This document shows, in pieces, positions 54,483 through 63,982 of a DNA stretch of 64,000 nt (the first letter of the stretch is position 1; the number at the start of each line of letters is the position of its first letter). Position numbers and translations under genes: made by a program. The notes below the pieces were generated by a model. That model worked only from the letters and a program-made list of their open reading frames with translations, did no database searches and was not told the origin of the DNA. The DNA is from FEB-25 sp963726315 (lineage in GTDB: Bacteria; Chloroflexota; Anaerolineae; Anaerolineales; UBA4823): assembly GCA_963726315.1 (NCBI GenBank), contig CAVSBZ010000002.1:1-64000 (forward strand). Direction: 5' to 3'.

Positions 54483-57400
54483 GGCTTGATCTCCATCATC
54501 GCTCCTGCGCTGTTGCCCTGCACTTCGGGGAAATAAACCAGCCAGGCACGCGCCGGCAGCAAGTGGTACTCGCCGGCTTGCAAAATGCTGATCGTGTAGG
54601 TCAGATCATAAGTCCCAGCCGGCAGGTAGGCAGCTGTCCAACTGATGTGGTCGTCGTAGATGCGGGCAGGGTCGAACAGCCACCAGCCCCAACCCTGGCT
54701 GTAGGGGTCACGCGGGTCATATAGTGGTCCCGGTTCCCCGTTTGGACCCAGCTGGGAAGTTTTTAACTGGGTGTTGAGGATTTCTGCCCCGGCGGGGAGG
54801 TAATCCTCCACCACGAAATGATAGGCATCAGTCGGCAGTACCACCGTCAGGCGCACGGTCAGAGTGCCTCCTACCTGGGCGGAGCTGACTGGAACAGCGG
54901 TTTTCAAGTCAGACCCTGGGATATAGTACGCCCGGCTGACGCTGATTCCCCGGTTTAGTGGTGCAACGTCTTCCACAGGTCGGGATACATTGAGTGCTGC
55001 GGTGTAATACAGCCGCCCTGTGCCAGGGTCGCGCTGGATCATCAAAGCGTTGGGGTCGTATGGATACAAACTGCTGACCGGTAGGCTGGTCTCCACCGGG
55101 TTGAGCTGGGTCTCTCCGCCGGCTTCACCGCTGGCGATTTGGGTGCCGTTCAAGCTGGCGTTAAAGGCATAATTACTACCCAATTCGCCCGTTCCTTTCA
55201 TCACTTCATCCATGGAGAGCAGGATCCAGGTATTTTCATAGCTTGAGCTCCAGCAGCCGTTTGGCTGGCGGTTTGACATTAGGTAGTTCACCGCATCGGG
55301 GATAAGCGTGGAAGCCGGCTCGAGCTTTGCCAGCGTGTAGACGACGATGGCGGTGTTGGAGAGGGTCGAGGTCATGTTGCGCCAATCGGGGTTGGTGGTT
55401 TCCCAGTGCACCCCGGTTGCCGAACGGATGGCAGTGGATTGAAGGTCTGAGATCAGCGTGGGCACCTGCGGGCTGCTCGACGATAAAAGGTCAGACGACA
55501 ATGCCAGCATGCCTTTCGCCCACGGGCTGAGCTGGTCGCGCACCTGGTAGAGCTGGTTGGTGCTCTCCTGGTCACCCGCTCCAGCTTGTTTTAGAGCGAA
55601 GTTTTCAAATGCCAGGCGGTCCAGCATCCAGGCATCTGTGGTCGAGGTGGGTGTGATCAATGAAGTGGAGAGATAGTTCACCGCGTTGGTGATTGCCGCT
55701 TCCGGCACCGTGATACCCGCATCGCGCGTCGTTACCAGCCCGAGCAGCACATAGGAAGTGATGTACGCATCGCTCTCGCCTGTCTTGCACCAACCCCATC
55801 CCCCGTCGGCATTCTGCAGGATTAACAGCTGGCTGAGACCCTGGTTTAACGTTCGGTCCAATCGCGCCTTCAGGTCGGGCGAATCAATACCAAAGGTCTG
55901 CAGCGTGGTGTAGGTCACCAGGTTGGGCAGAAAGCTAGAGAGGATTGGCTCGGTGCAGCTGGAGGGATACACTTCGAGCGCCTCCAGGCTGTCCAGCATA
56001 GCTGCCGCCAGTGACGGGTCAAGCTCAACGCTGAGTGCGCCGCTGCTGGCATCAAATGTCACCGGCAGGCTGACCAGCTCGAGGCGCTGTTCAGCCTCCG
56101 GCAGGGTGCCCGAGGTGGCAAACGTCTGCGGTGCAGTATAGCGCAGCACAGGCAGTGCGCCTTTGGAGACGAGGATCGCGTCTTGCAGGTCACCGGCCTG
56201 GACGGAGAAACGCAGCGAGGCACTGGGCACATCTTCAGCCGAGCCCCACCATTCCAGGCGGGTGCGTCCATTCGCCGGCACACTCACCGGCTGGGTCATC
56301 TGGTTGGAATCGTCGAGCACAAAGCCGGTTGCTTGCAGGGTGGCGCTCCCTTGCAGCGCATTTACAGTGTTATTCTGCACCACTGCCGCCAGCAGGGCAT
56401 GGTCACCCACCACCAGGAAGCGCGGCGTCACCGGGCGGATGAGCAGATCTGACGTGGTGACTACCTGCAGCTGGGTCTCACCCACCAGGGTATCGCGGGT
56501 CAACCCGCGCACCAGCACCTGCCAGGTGGTCAGGCTGTCGGGCAGGTTCAAGCTGACGGTTGCTTCTCCATTGGCATCGGTGACAATTTGGGCATCCCAG
56601 TAAGCCGTATCCGGGAAATTCTCGCGGGTCACCGAGGCGGGAGCTTCACCGCCGCCACCACCGCCCATGCCCCCCGGCATATATCGCAAGCGTTGACCGG
56701 ATGCAGCCAGGCTGAGGCTCGTGTTCACGCTGAGGGCTTGCTTGCCGTAGAAGGCGGAGTAGATATCCTCTGCATTTGGTTCAGCCAGGCTGAGCACCGC
56801 CAGGTCCACCACTGAGAGGGAGAATTCACCTTCCACCGGGGCGCCGCTTGCATCGCTGATGCGCAGGTCAAAGGTCACCGGCTCACCTGGTCCGGTGCGC
56901 TCAGGGGTGCTGGTGAGATTCACCTGTAGGTATTCAAAGGAAGGGTCAACCGACAGGTTGACGTATCCCTGGCGGAAGTCAGGGTTGCTCTGGTCATCTT
57001 CGCCCAGCAAGGTGATAGCCACGTACACATTGGGAGCTTCGTCCTTGGTGAGCGTGATCGGGATGGTGCTGCCGCCGGGCTCGAAGTTCATAATCTTATA
57101 CTGCATCACTTTGCCGCGTTCAATGGTCAGCAAGCCCAGGGCGGAGCTGCTGAATGGATTGGGCACGAATACCTGGGCGGTATCTCCCGGAGAATAGGAG
57201 TCCTTATCCGCCACCAGGCGCACGCGCTGGTTGGGCAGGGATGGCCACACCCCCTGTCCTGATCCACCCACCCAGATGATCACCTGGGTCAGCGTGCCAT
57301 CACCCGAGACGTCCAGCTGGTAAGTACCGGCTTCCGGCGGAGTGAATTCCAGGCGACCTGTGCCATCTGCAGCCGTCGTGAGAGTGGTGCTGGCGATGGG

Positions 57401-60379
57401 GGTGTATACCGCTTCATAAGTAGGGAACATGTAGCCCATCGTATCGGGAGACGGGTCGTGGCGCACCCACTCCACGCGTTGGAACTGTGCAGAAAGATTG
57501 CGCTTCCCGGCCGGGTTTCCTTCCCAATCTGATACCAGCACGGTGAAACCAGCATCCGCTTTAGCCTGGTAAGACCAGGCATCGGGATGGACCCCAATAT
57601 AATACTCGGCCGGGTTTACATAAACGGTGCTGCGTGCACTCACCGGCAGGTTGGTCTCATCGGTCAGGGTGGCCTCGAGGATATACTGCTGGCGACCGGA
57701 TTTTGCTGGGGCAGGTATATTTACTGTGGCCAGCCCATTGGCATCCGTGCTGGTATCCCCTTCAGCAACCTGCTCACCCAGACCATAGGGCGGGAAGTGA
57801 TAGCTGTAGGCGTCCAGCCAGCTGGTGTCTACCGGGCCAACCTGGTAGTTGGGGATATCGAAATAAGCCGACTGGCGGTAGAGCACCCAATGCACCGGCA
57901 GGTTACCGGCGGGAGCATCGTAGAAGTAACGTGCATTCACCTGGGCTGTCAGGGTCGTCCCGCTGATTACGTCAGTGGATTGGAATGCCACCTGCAGGTT
58001 GATTTCCGGCTTGCGGTAATCGGCAACCTTGAAACCGGTATAAAACGTATAATCTTTGTCGCGGAACCAGTAATCGCCGGGGATGATGTCAATTGGTAAG
58101 GTATATTCGCCTTGTGCGCTCCCAAATGACGATAGCGGCAGGTCAAAACTGGCAACGGTATCACCTGCGGGGCCATTGACTTCCAGGTTATAAGAGCTCA
58201 AATCTGGCAGTGAGTAATGACCGTTGGAAGCTTGCCTGGCGACCAACCGGAAGTGGACTGTGTCTCCCGGGCGGTAGATGGGCCGGTCGGTGTAGAGATA
58301 TCCCAGGATCTCAGCTGGAAATGATACTGTGGTGATGTCAAACGCGTATGGGCTGATCCCATCATCCCAATAGGACAGGGCAAACCCAAAGTTATCTCCA
58401 CCCTCCTGGCCTAGGATGGCAAATGAGCTGTTGTAGTAATCTTTATATGGAGCGAGGGATCCCTGGAATACACCGCTTTCATCTGTATTACCACCAGCCA
58501 TCACACTTCCGGATTGTTCGTAAACCGTCACCGGCAGGTTTGGCGTCGGTGTATTTGTGTCCAGGTCAACTGCCCACACGAAGGCTTCTGAAGGGCTCAT
58601 CTTCAGGGTGGTCTGGTATCGGCTGACGGCCAGGATGAGCGTGTTGGTGTAACCATTATCATCTGGCAAGTTTAACCGCATAAAATACAGACCTGGTGAG
58701 CGTGGCTGACCATCCGGGGCAACCGGGATGTTGACCTCGGTGGCCTGGTTGGCTGGTACCTGCGGGTGAAAGGTCCACGAATCGGCATCTGCCGGGATGA
58801 AGCTCTGGCGGTATTCATAGCCGTTCATGCCCATCATTTGAACCAGGTCTTCCTTTGTCATGGTGCCCACCGTGATCGGTATGGCAGACAAGTTGGTAAC
58901 CAGGGCCAGGATGCCCTGGTCTTTTGTGGTGAGGAAGGTCGTATCAGAGTTGTAGGGGAACTGCACAGTCCCCCGTAGCGGCTCGGTCCGAAAATGGAGC
59001 GTATAAGCCTGCCCCAGTCGGCTGCCCCAATAATCAGTCAGGTCAGGTGAGACGGTGAGGGTGTAGTCTGTGTCGGGGTCAAAAGTACCATAAAAATACA
59101 ATGCCATTTGCCCTTCATCCAGCCAGGCACCCGTGTTGGCGACGGAGGGAGTAAAGGTGGCGAAGTCATTGATATTATCTGTGTTTACATAAGAAGTAAG
59201 GTACAACGCCAGGCCGTTATAAATCGACCATATGCCTCCCTCAACCGGGATACTGGAGGTAATGGATAGGTCTGAGACGGTGCGCCATGTCTGGCGGAGG
59301 GATGTTCCCAGGGGAGTGCCACCCAGGGCGGTAGCCTGGTCACCCAACACGATGGTATAGGAGCTATCCCGCTGAAGCAGGGAGGTGGGAGTAAAGGCCA
59401 AGGTGGTGAAATTATCATTCCAGCCCGATTGCCCACTGACTGCATTCCCTTCGCCGTTCTGGAGGAAGAAATTAGCCTCCACGCTGGCAGCATCCATTGA
59501 ATAGCTAAAATTGAGCTGCACGCTTGAATCCAGGCGCACGTAGTTGCTTTCGGCTGGCGTGGCCGATACCAGGCGCGGCAGCACCGTATCGAACGACCAG
59601 CTGGCGGGTGCTTCCATAGGCGCACCACTGGTGCTGGACAGATCCTTATTGATGCTCACGGTGTAACGCACTCCGCCTGCCAGAGCCGTCTTGGGGTAGA
59701 AAATATAGGTACTGGTGTTAACCCATTCGCCCTTCCCTTGCGCGCTTGGCGTGAGGCTAAACCCGGCAGGCAGGCTGGCAGGGTCGGCACCTAGCGCGAC
59801 GACAGGTTGGCTGAAGGCTGCCACGACCGCCGAGGTGGGGTCCACATCAATGCTGTCCGCTGCCGGCAGGCTTTGCACCAGGGTCAGATATGCGCTGGTA
59901 GCATACGACAGGCTGACCGGTTGAAGGAGCGCCATGCCCTTGGCGGATTGGGCATTGGTGCCGATGTTGATCACCTGCGATGTGCCAGGAAGCAGGGGTT
60001 TATCCGGCTTAAAGGTCACCGTGGAGTCGTCCTTCCAGCTGAAGCTGCCGGATAGCGCCGGCTCACCGCTGACAGCCGCCTCGACCGATGTGCGCTGCAT
60101 CGCCTGGTTAAAGTAGAATGTGATTGGGTTTTCGAGGGCGATTTGGGCACCCGGGAGTGGGTCTGTTTCCACCAGCGCCGGGGGCAGGGTCGGTGGCACC
60201 TGCGTTGGCGTGGCACTGGGGAGCGCAGCCGCCTTGGTGGGTATGGCTGTGCCTGCAGTAGGGGAGACCTTGCTGCAGCCTGCCAATGACCACAACAAGC
60301 TGACCAGGATGAGCGTGGAAATGACGGCAAATACGTGCAATTTACGACGTGGTCCAGCTGAATAATCGGAGGAGCGCAT
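54479..60379 (-). CDS. Alpha-2-macroglobulin-family lipoprotein lacking the thioester Gln
   Basis: 1966 residues from ATG 60379, behind AAGGAGAG; an upstream in-frame start at 60415 is not favoured. Lipobox SLAGC gives a lipidated Cys35. Big-5/MG-type beta domains fill about 60-720, then macroglobulin domains including LYTDRPIYRPGDTVHFRLVA. A glycine-rich bait-like loop GGMGGGGGGEAPASVTREN (about 1230) is followed by FPDTAYWDAQIVTD. The helical TED domain begins near 1460. Where thioester members have CxEQ this protein reads SSCTEPILSSFLPNL (Cys1475, Pro1478), so the internal thioester cannot form. Likely a periplasmic or surface protease trap or structural protein. Coupled to the M28 gene. 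Confidence 0.92.
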   Translation of the reverse strand: MRSSDYSAGPRRKLHVFAVISTLILVSLLWSLAGCSKVSPTAGTAIPTKAAALPSATPTQVPPTLPPALVETDPLPGAQIALENPITFYFNQAMQRTSVEAAVSGEPALSGSFSWKDDSTVTFKPDKPLLPGTSQVINIGTNAQSAKGMALLQPVSLSYATSAYLTLVQSLPAADSIDVDPTSAVVAAFSQPVVALGADPASLPAGFSLTPSAQGKGEWVNTSTYIFYPKTALAGGVRYTVSINKDLSSTSGAPMEAPASWSFDTVLPRLVSATPAESNYVRLDSSVQLNFSYSMDAASVEANFFLQNGEGNAVSGQSGWNDNFTTLAFTPTSLLQRDSSYTIVLGDQATALGGTPLGTSLRQTWRTVSDLSITSSIPVEGGIWSIYNGLALYLTSYVNTDNINDFATFTPSVANTGAWLDEGQMALYFYGTFDPDTDYTLTVSPDLTDYWGSRLGQAYTLHFRTEPLRGTVQFPYNSDTTFLTTKDQGILALVTNLSAIPITVGTMTKEDLVQMMGMNGYEYRQSFIPADADSWTFHPQVPANQATEVNIPVAPDGQPRSPGLYFMRLNLPDDNGYTNTLILAVSRYQTTLKMSPSEAFVWAVDLDTNTPTPNLPVTVYEQSGSVMAGGNTDESGVFQGSLAPYKDYYNSSFAILGQEGGDNFGFALSYWDDGISPYAFDITTVSFPAEILGYLYTDRPIYRPGDTVHFRLVARQASNGHYSLPDLSSYNLEVNGPAGDTVASFDLPLSSFGSAQGEYTLPIDIIPGDYWFRDKDYTFYTGFKVADYRKPEINLQVAFQSTDVISGTTLTAQVNARYFYDAPAGNLPVHWVLYRQSAYFDIPNYQVGPVDTSWLDAYSYHFPPYGLGEQVAEGDTSTDANGLATVNIPAPAKSGRQQYILEATLTDETNLPVSARSTVYVNPAEYYIGVHPDAWSYQAKADAGFTVLVSDWEGNPAGKRNLSAQFQRVEWVRHDPSPDTMGYMFPTYEAVYTPIASTTLTTAADGTGRLEFTPPEAGTYQLDVSGDGTLTQVIIWVGGSGQGVWPSLPNQRVRLVADKDSYSPGDTAQVFVPNPFSSSALGLLTIERGKVMQYKIMNFEPGGSTIPITLTKDEAPNVYVAITLLGEDDQSNPDFRQGYVNLSVDPSFEYLQVNLTSTPERTGPGEPVTFDLRISDASGAPVEGEFSLSVVDLAVLSLAEPNAEDIYSAFYGKQALSVNTSLSLAASGQRLRYMPGGMGGGGGGEAPASVTRENFPDTAYWDAQIVTDANGEATVSLNLPDSLTTWQVLVRGLTRDTLVGETQLQVVTTSDLLIRPVTPRFLVVGDHALLAAVVQNNTVNALQGSATLQATGFVLDDSNQMTQPVSVPANGRTRLEWWGSAEDVPSASLRFSVQAGDLQDAILVSKGALPVLRYTAPQTFATSGTLPEAEQRLELVSLPVTFDASSGALSVELDPSLAAAMLDSLEALEVYPSSCTEPILSSFLPNLVTYTTLQTFGIDSPDLKARLDRTLNQGLSQLLILQNADGGWGWCKTGESDAYITSYVLLGLVTTRDAGITVPEAAITNAVNYLSTSLITPTSTTDAWMLDRLAFENFALKQAGAGDQESTNQLYQVRDQLSPWAKGMLALSSDLLSSSSPQVPTLISDLQSTAIRSATGVHWETTNPDWRNMTSTLSNTAIVVYTLAKLEPASTLIPDAVNYLMSNRQPNGCWSSSYENTWILLSMDEVMKGTGELGSNYAFNASLNGTQIASGEAGGETQLNPVETSLPVSSLYPYDPNALMIQRDPGTGRLYYTAALNVSRPVEDVAPLNRGISVSRAYYIPGSDLKTAVPVSSAQVGGTLTVRLTVVLPTDAYHFVVEDYLPAGAEILNTQLKTSQLGPNGEPGPLYDPRDPYSQGWGWWLFDPARIYDDHISWTAAYLPAGTYDLTYTISILQAGEYHLLPARAWLVYFPEVQGNSAGAMMEIKP

Positions 60380-60488
60380 CAGTTTCTCTCCTTGGAAGGG
60401 GATGAACCTTCCCAAAAATAAACGGATTATTACATCGTCAATTGAAGACGCTGTTCTCTCGTTAAGACGTTCATTCCCAGCTATTTGT

Positions 60489-61721
60489 TCACATTAATCC
60501 CTGCTCAAGGTCAGCCAGGATATCCGGCAGGTTCTCGATGCCCACCGACAGGCGCACCAGTCCATCGGTGATGCCCTGGTTCAAGCGGTCTTCCCGCGGC
60601 ACTGGTCCGTGGGTCATGCTGGCAGGGTGCTCGATCAGGGTATCCACCATCCCCAACGAGACTGCCAATGTTGCCAGCCGCACCCGCTCCATCAGTCGGA
60701 TACCCGCCTGCATTCCGCCCTTGAGCTCGAAGGATAACATTCCGCCGTAGGCGTACATTTGTTGGGCAGCCACTGCATGACCGGGGTGAGTCTCCAGACC
60801 CGGGTAATGCACCTCTGCCACTGCCGGATGGGTAGCCAGGAACTGTGCCACCTGCATGGCATTCTCACAGTGGCGCTGCATGCGTAGCTCGAAGGTTTTG
60901 AGTCCCAAATTCGCCAGCCAGGCATCGAATGGGCTGGGGATGCCACCCAATACTTTAACGAAGGTGTACAGCGTTTTATGGAGGTAGTCTGGGTGCCTGC
61001 TGACCACAGCACCCCCGGTGAGGGCGCCGTGCCCCGACAGGAATTTGGTGGTGGAATGCATCACGATATCCGCACCCAGGCTGAGCGGTCGTTGGCAATA
61101 GGGGGTGGCAAAGGTATTATCCACTGCCAGCCAGGCGCCATGCTGGTGGGCAAGCTCAGCCACGGCTTTCAGGTCAACCACGGCGATGGTCGGGTTGGCA
61201 GGCGTCTCGGCATAAGCTAATTTTGCCCCCGGGTGAGTAGCAAAGGCTGCTTCCCAACCAGACAGGCTGATGTCGCGCACCCAGGCTACCTGGATTCCCA
61301 GGGTGGGTGCGATCTCCTTAAGGAAGGTGAATGTAGCGCTGTAAACCGCTTCCTGTGCCACGATTGTATCGCCCGCTTTGAGCAGCGAGAACAACACTGC
61401 CGTGATAGCTGCCATGCCCGAGCCGAACACCTGCCCTGCGACGAGGTTGGTTGGGTCTATATCCGGCTGGAGTCTGATCAGGTCGAGCCCTTCCAGGGTG
61501 GCAATTTTTAACGCCAGCTGGTCAAGGTTGGGGTTAGCCAGGCGTGTGTAGTAATAACCTGGCTCGGTGCGGGCGACGATCCCTGCACCGGTGGCGACAT
61601 CGGGGAAATTAAATGTGGATGTCTGGTAGATCGGTGTAACGTGGCTGTGGCGTGGGTTTTCGTCTTCGCCAATGTGGGTGACCAGAGTGCTGATGCTGTG
61701 GTTGGGCGAAAAGTGGTACAT
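60489..61721 (-). CDS. Trans-sulfuration-type PLP enzyme (cystathionine gamma-synthase/lyase or methionine gamma-lyase)
   Basis: 410 residues, Cys/Met metabolism PLP family. TPIYQTSTFNFPDV and YYYTRLANPNLDQLALKIAT are the N-terminal signatures. FGSGMAAITAVLFSLLKAGD binds PLP phosphate, VDNTFATPYCQRPLSLGADI carries the ring-stacking Asp, and HSTTKFLSGHGALTGG holds the Schiff-base lysine. RLSVGIENLPDILADLEQGL closes the domain. Synthase, beta/gamma-lyase and sulfhydrylase activities cannot be separated from sequence alone. There is an unusual 13-residue insertion (LIRLQPDIDPTNL) after the helix near residue 80. The ATG follows AGGAGGAG. Confidence 0.9.
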   Translation of the reverse strand: MYHFSPNHSISTLVTHIGEDENPRHSHVTPIYQTSTFNFPDVATGAGIVARTEPGYYYTRLANPNLDQLALKIATLEGLDLIRLQPDIDPTNLVAGQVFGSGMAAITAVLFSLLKAGDTIVAQEAVYSATFTFLKEIAPTLGIQVAWVRDISLSGWEAAFATHPGAKLAYAETPANPTIAVVDLKAVAELAHQHGAWLAVDNTFATPYCQRPLSLGADIVMHSTTKFLSGHGALTGGAVVSRHPDYLHKTLYTFVKVLGGIPSPFDAWLANLGLKTFELRMQRHCENAMQVAQFLATHPAVAEVHYPGLETHPGHAVAAQQMYAYGGMLSFELKGGMQAGIRLMERVRLATLAVSLGMVDTLIEHPASMTHGPVPREDRLNQGITDGLVRLSVGIENLPDILADLEQGLM

Positions 61722-61857
61722 ATATTGCTCCTCCTGTGGGTGTGGAACCTATTGGGGTGATTATACGTCTAATTGCTAATTCGCCAAATACGACTGGCGA
61801 TACTCATCCAATTCTCAGCAAATTAGTCCCATTTGTGTAAATACATGTGAGACTCTC

Positions 61858-61866
61858 TGGTAAAAT
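61858..61866 (+). promoter_or_regulatory. Extended -10, leaderless start of the VanW gene
   Basis: TG-G-TAAAAT with the hexamer at 61861-61866, exactly 6 nt before ATG 61873; no Shine-Dalgarno. Confidence 0.65.
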
Positions 61867-61872
61867 CGACCT

Positions 61873-63768
61873 ATGACTTCAAACACCGGCACTCAAGCCC
61901 ATCCACGGATGGCACACGCTCCAACCAGCACCCCCAAAGCCAGCCCACTCAGCCAGGCAATCCTGGCGCTTCTCATTGGATTCGGGCTGCTAATCGTGAT
62001 GGTTGCATTGCTGCCCAGCATGTATACCCGCATGTACAACGGGCGCATCTTCCCGGGCGTGGCAGTAGGCGGGGTAGACCTTTCAGGATTAAGCACGGGG
62101 CAGGCAGCCACCCTGTTAGCTGAGCGGCTGGATTACCCCCAAAGGGGCAAAATCGTCTTCGCGGAAGGCACCCAAATGTGGACTGCCACTCCCGCTGAGC
62201 TGGGTTTGACCCTCGACACTCAGACCACCGCCCTGGCGGCTTATAACCTGGGTAGGACCGGTGGCCTGACTGCCCGAATGTCTGACCAGTGGCGCGCCTG
62301 GTCCAACGGTGTCGACCTGGCGCCGTGGTTCGTGTTGGATAAACGCCTCGCCCAAGAATACCTGCAGGGAATTGCCAGCAAGGTGGACCGGCCGATTATC
62401 GAAGCTACCCTGGGAATTAGCGGGGTAGATGTGGTGGTCAATTCTGGGCAGGTTGGTCGCAGCCTGGACGTTCCCACTGCCCTTGACAGCCTGGATGCCC
62501 AGCTGAAGACCATGACGGACGGGCTGATCCCGCTGGGGGTGAAGGAAACGCCTCCGGTGATCCTGGATGCAACCGCCCAGGCCGACCTGGCGCGTCAGAT
62601 CTTGTCTGCACCACTTAACCTGAGGCTCCCTAATGCAGAGCCCGGGGACGCGGGACCGTGGTCTTTTGAGCCGGCCGCACTGGTACAGATGCTGACGATC
62701 AACCGGGTCAAAACAGACAGCGGCGAAAGCTACCAGGTGGGTCTCAGCCAGGATGCACTCAGGACTTTCCTGATGAATATTGCCCCACCTCTCAGCCGCA
62801 CTCCGCAGAACGCACGCTTTATCTTTAACGATGATACCCGCCAGTTGGAAGTGGTCCAATCTGCGATCATCGGGCGGGCTCTGGACGTGGATGCCAGCCT
62901 GGCGCAGATTAACCAGCAGCTGTTGGCAGGTCAACATAATGTGGACCTGGTGATGCAGACTACCAACCCGGCAGTGACGAACGATACTACCGCTGAGAGC
63001 CTGGGCATCACCGAGCTGACCAGCGAATATTCTTCCTATTTTTACGGTTCGGACGCAGCCCGCATCCAGAATATTACCACCGCCGCCTCCCGCTTCCATG
63101 GATTGCTGATCGCACCTGGTGCGACTTTCTCCATGGCGGATACGCTGGGCGATGTGAGCCTTGATACGGGTTATGCTGAGGCGCTGATCATCTTCGGTGA
63201 TCGCACCATCAAGGGTGTGGGTGGCGGAGTGTGCCAGGTGAGCACCACTTTGTTCCGCACCGCCTTTTTCGGTGGTTACCAGATCGACGAGCGCTGGTTC
63301 CACGCCTACCGTGTAAAGTATTACGAGCAGACCGCCAGTGGTGGGCATGATGATAACCTGGCCGGGCTGGATGCCACTGTCTTCGCCCCTCAGGTTGACT
63401 TCCGCTTTACCAATGACAGTCCCTACTGGCTGCTGATGGAAACCTACCCGGGTCAGCATTCGCTCACCTGGAAGTTCTATTCCACCTCCGATGGGCGCAC
63501 TGTGGACTGGCAGACCACCGGTCTGGAGAACGTTATTGAGCCGCCAGATCCCCTCTATGAAGAGAACCCCGACCTGTCTAAGGATGAGATCAAGCAGGTG
63601 GATTGGGCAGTAGCTGGCGCCGATGTGACCGTAAATCGCACCGTCACCCGCGACGGCTCGATCATCCATGACGATATCTTCAACACTCACTATCTGCCTT
63701 GGCAGGCCAAATTCCAGTACGGACCGGGCACGGAGGTCCCTACCCCCGAGCCCACCCCCAACCCGTAA
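61873..63768 (+). CDS. VanW family membrane-anchored cell-wall protein (YoaR-like)
   Basis: 631 residues. One TM helix at about 30-55 (AILALLIGFGLLIVMVALLP) anchors it. Two peptidoglycan-binding-4-type repeats follow: GVAVGGVDLSGLSTGQAATL (about 66) and the segment around 290-375. The VanW domain lies at about 410-545: APGATFSMADTLGDVSLDTG, GGGVCQVSTTLFRTAFFGGY and LDATVFAPQVDFRFTNDSPY. The C-terminus is G5-like and Pro-rich. VanW proteins occur with vancomycin-resistance clusters and widely in envelopes, function unproven. A 524-codon open frame lies antisense to it and is not thought to be real. Confidence 0.92.
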   Translation: MTSNTGTQAHPRMAHAPTSTPKASPLSQAILALLIGFGLLIVMVALLPSMYTRMYNGRIFPGVAVGGVDLSGLSTGQAATLLAERLDYPQRGKIVFAEGTQMWTATPAELGLTLDTQTTALAAYNLGRTGGLTARMSDQWRAWSNGVDLAPWFVLDKRLAQEYLQGIASKVDRPIIEATLGISGVDVVVNSGQVGRSLDVPTALDSLDAQLKTMTDGLIPLGVKETPPVILDATAQADLARQILSAPLNLRLPNAEPGDAGPWSFEPAALVQMLTINRVKTDSGESYQVGLSQDALRTFLMNIAPPLSRTPQNARFIFNDDTRQLEVVQSAIIGRALDVDASLAQINQQLLAGQHNVDLVMQTTNPAVTNDTTAESLGITELTSEYSSYFYGSDAARIQNITTAASRFHGLLIAPGATFSMADTLGDVSLDTGYAEALIIFGDRTIKGVGGGVCQVSTTLFRTAFFGGYQIDERWFHAYRVKYYEQTASGGHDDNLAGLDATVFAPQVDFRFTNDSPYWLLMETYPGQHSLTWKFYSTSDGRTVDWQTTGLENVIEPPDPLYEENPDLSKDEIKQVDWAVAGADVTVNRTVTRDGSIIHDDIFNTHYLPWQAKFQYGPGTEVPTPEPTPNP

Positions 63769-63786
63769 CGTGCGTGGTCATCGCAA

Positions 63787-63982
63787 CTGATGTCATTGCG
63801 AGGGCTGTTCGTGCCCGAAGCAATCTTTAAAGGTCACTACAGTACAATTAACATAACAGATGCCGATTGAAATCATCTCTGGGTAGAAGATTACTTCTCC
63901 AGGAAGCACTGGTTTTCCCCAAGAACGATGGGGGATTCCGCAATGACACCCCAATTCCGTCATTACCCCTGATGTCATTGCG
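63787..63982. mobile_element. MITE-like element with TGTCATTGCG inverted termini
   Basis: TGTCATTGCG (63791-63800) and CGCAATGACA (63939-63948) are perfect 10-bp terminal inverted repeats around a 138-bp non-coding core. The inner flanks also partly mirror (GAAGCAATC against GGGGATTCC). A direct copy of CTGATGTCATTGCG (63787-63800) recurs at 63969-63982, suggesting a composite or neighbouring second element that continues off the right edge. No coding capacity in 63769-64000. Similar TCATTGCGAG-GAAGCAATC sequences are, from memory, abundant dispersed repeats in bacterial genomes. Confidence 0.65.

Noticed and set aside
62116..63690. A 524-codon open frame antisense to the VanW gene
   Set aside because: The opposite strand encodes a complete VanW protein with all motifs; the antisense frame lacks domain features and a ribosome site and reflects G/C-biased third positions.
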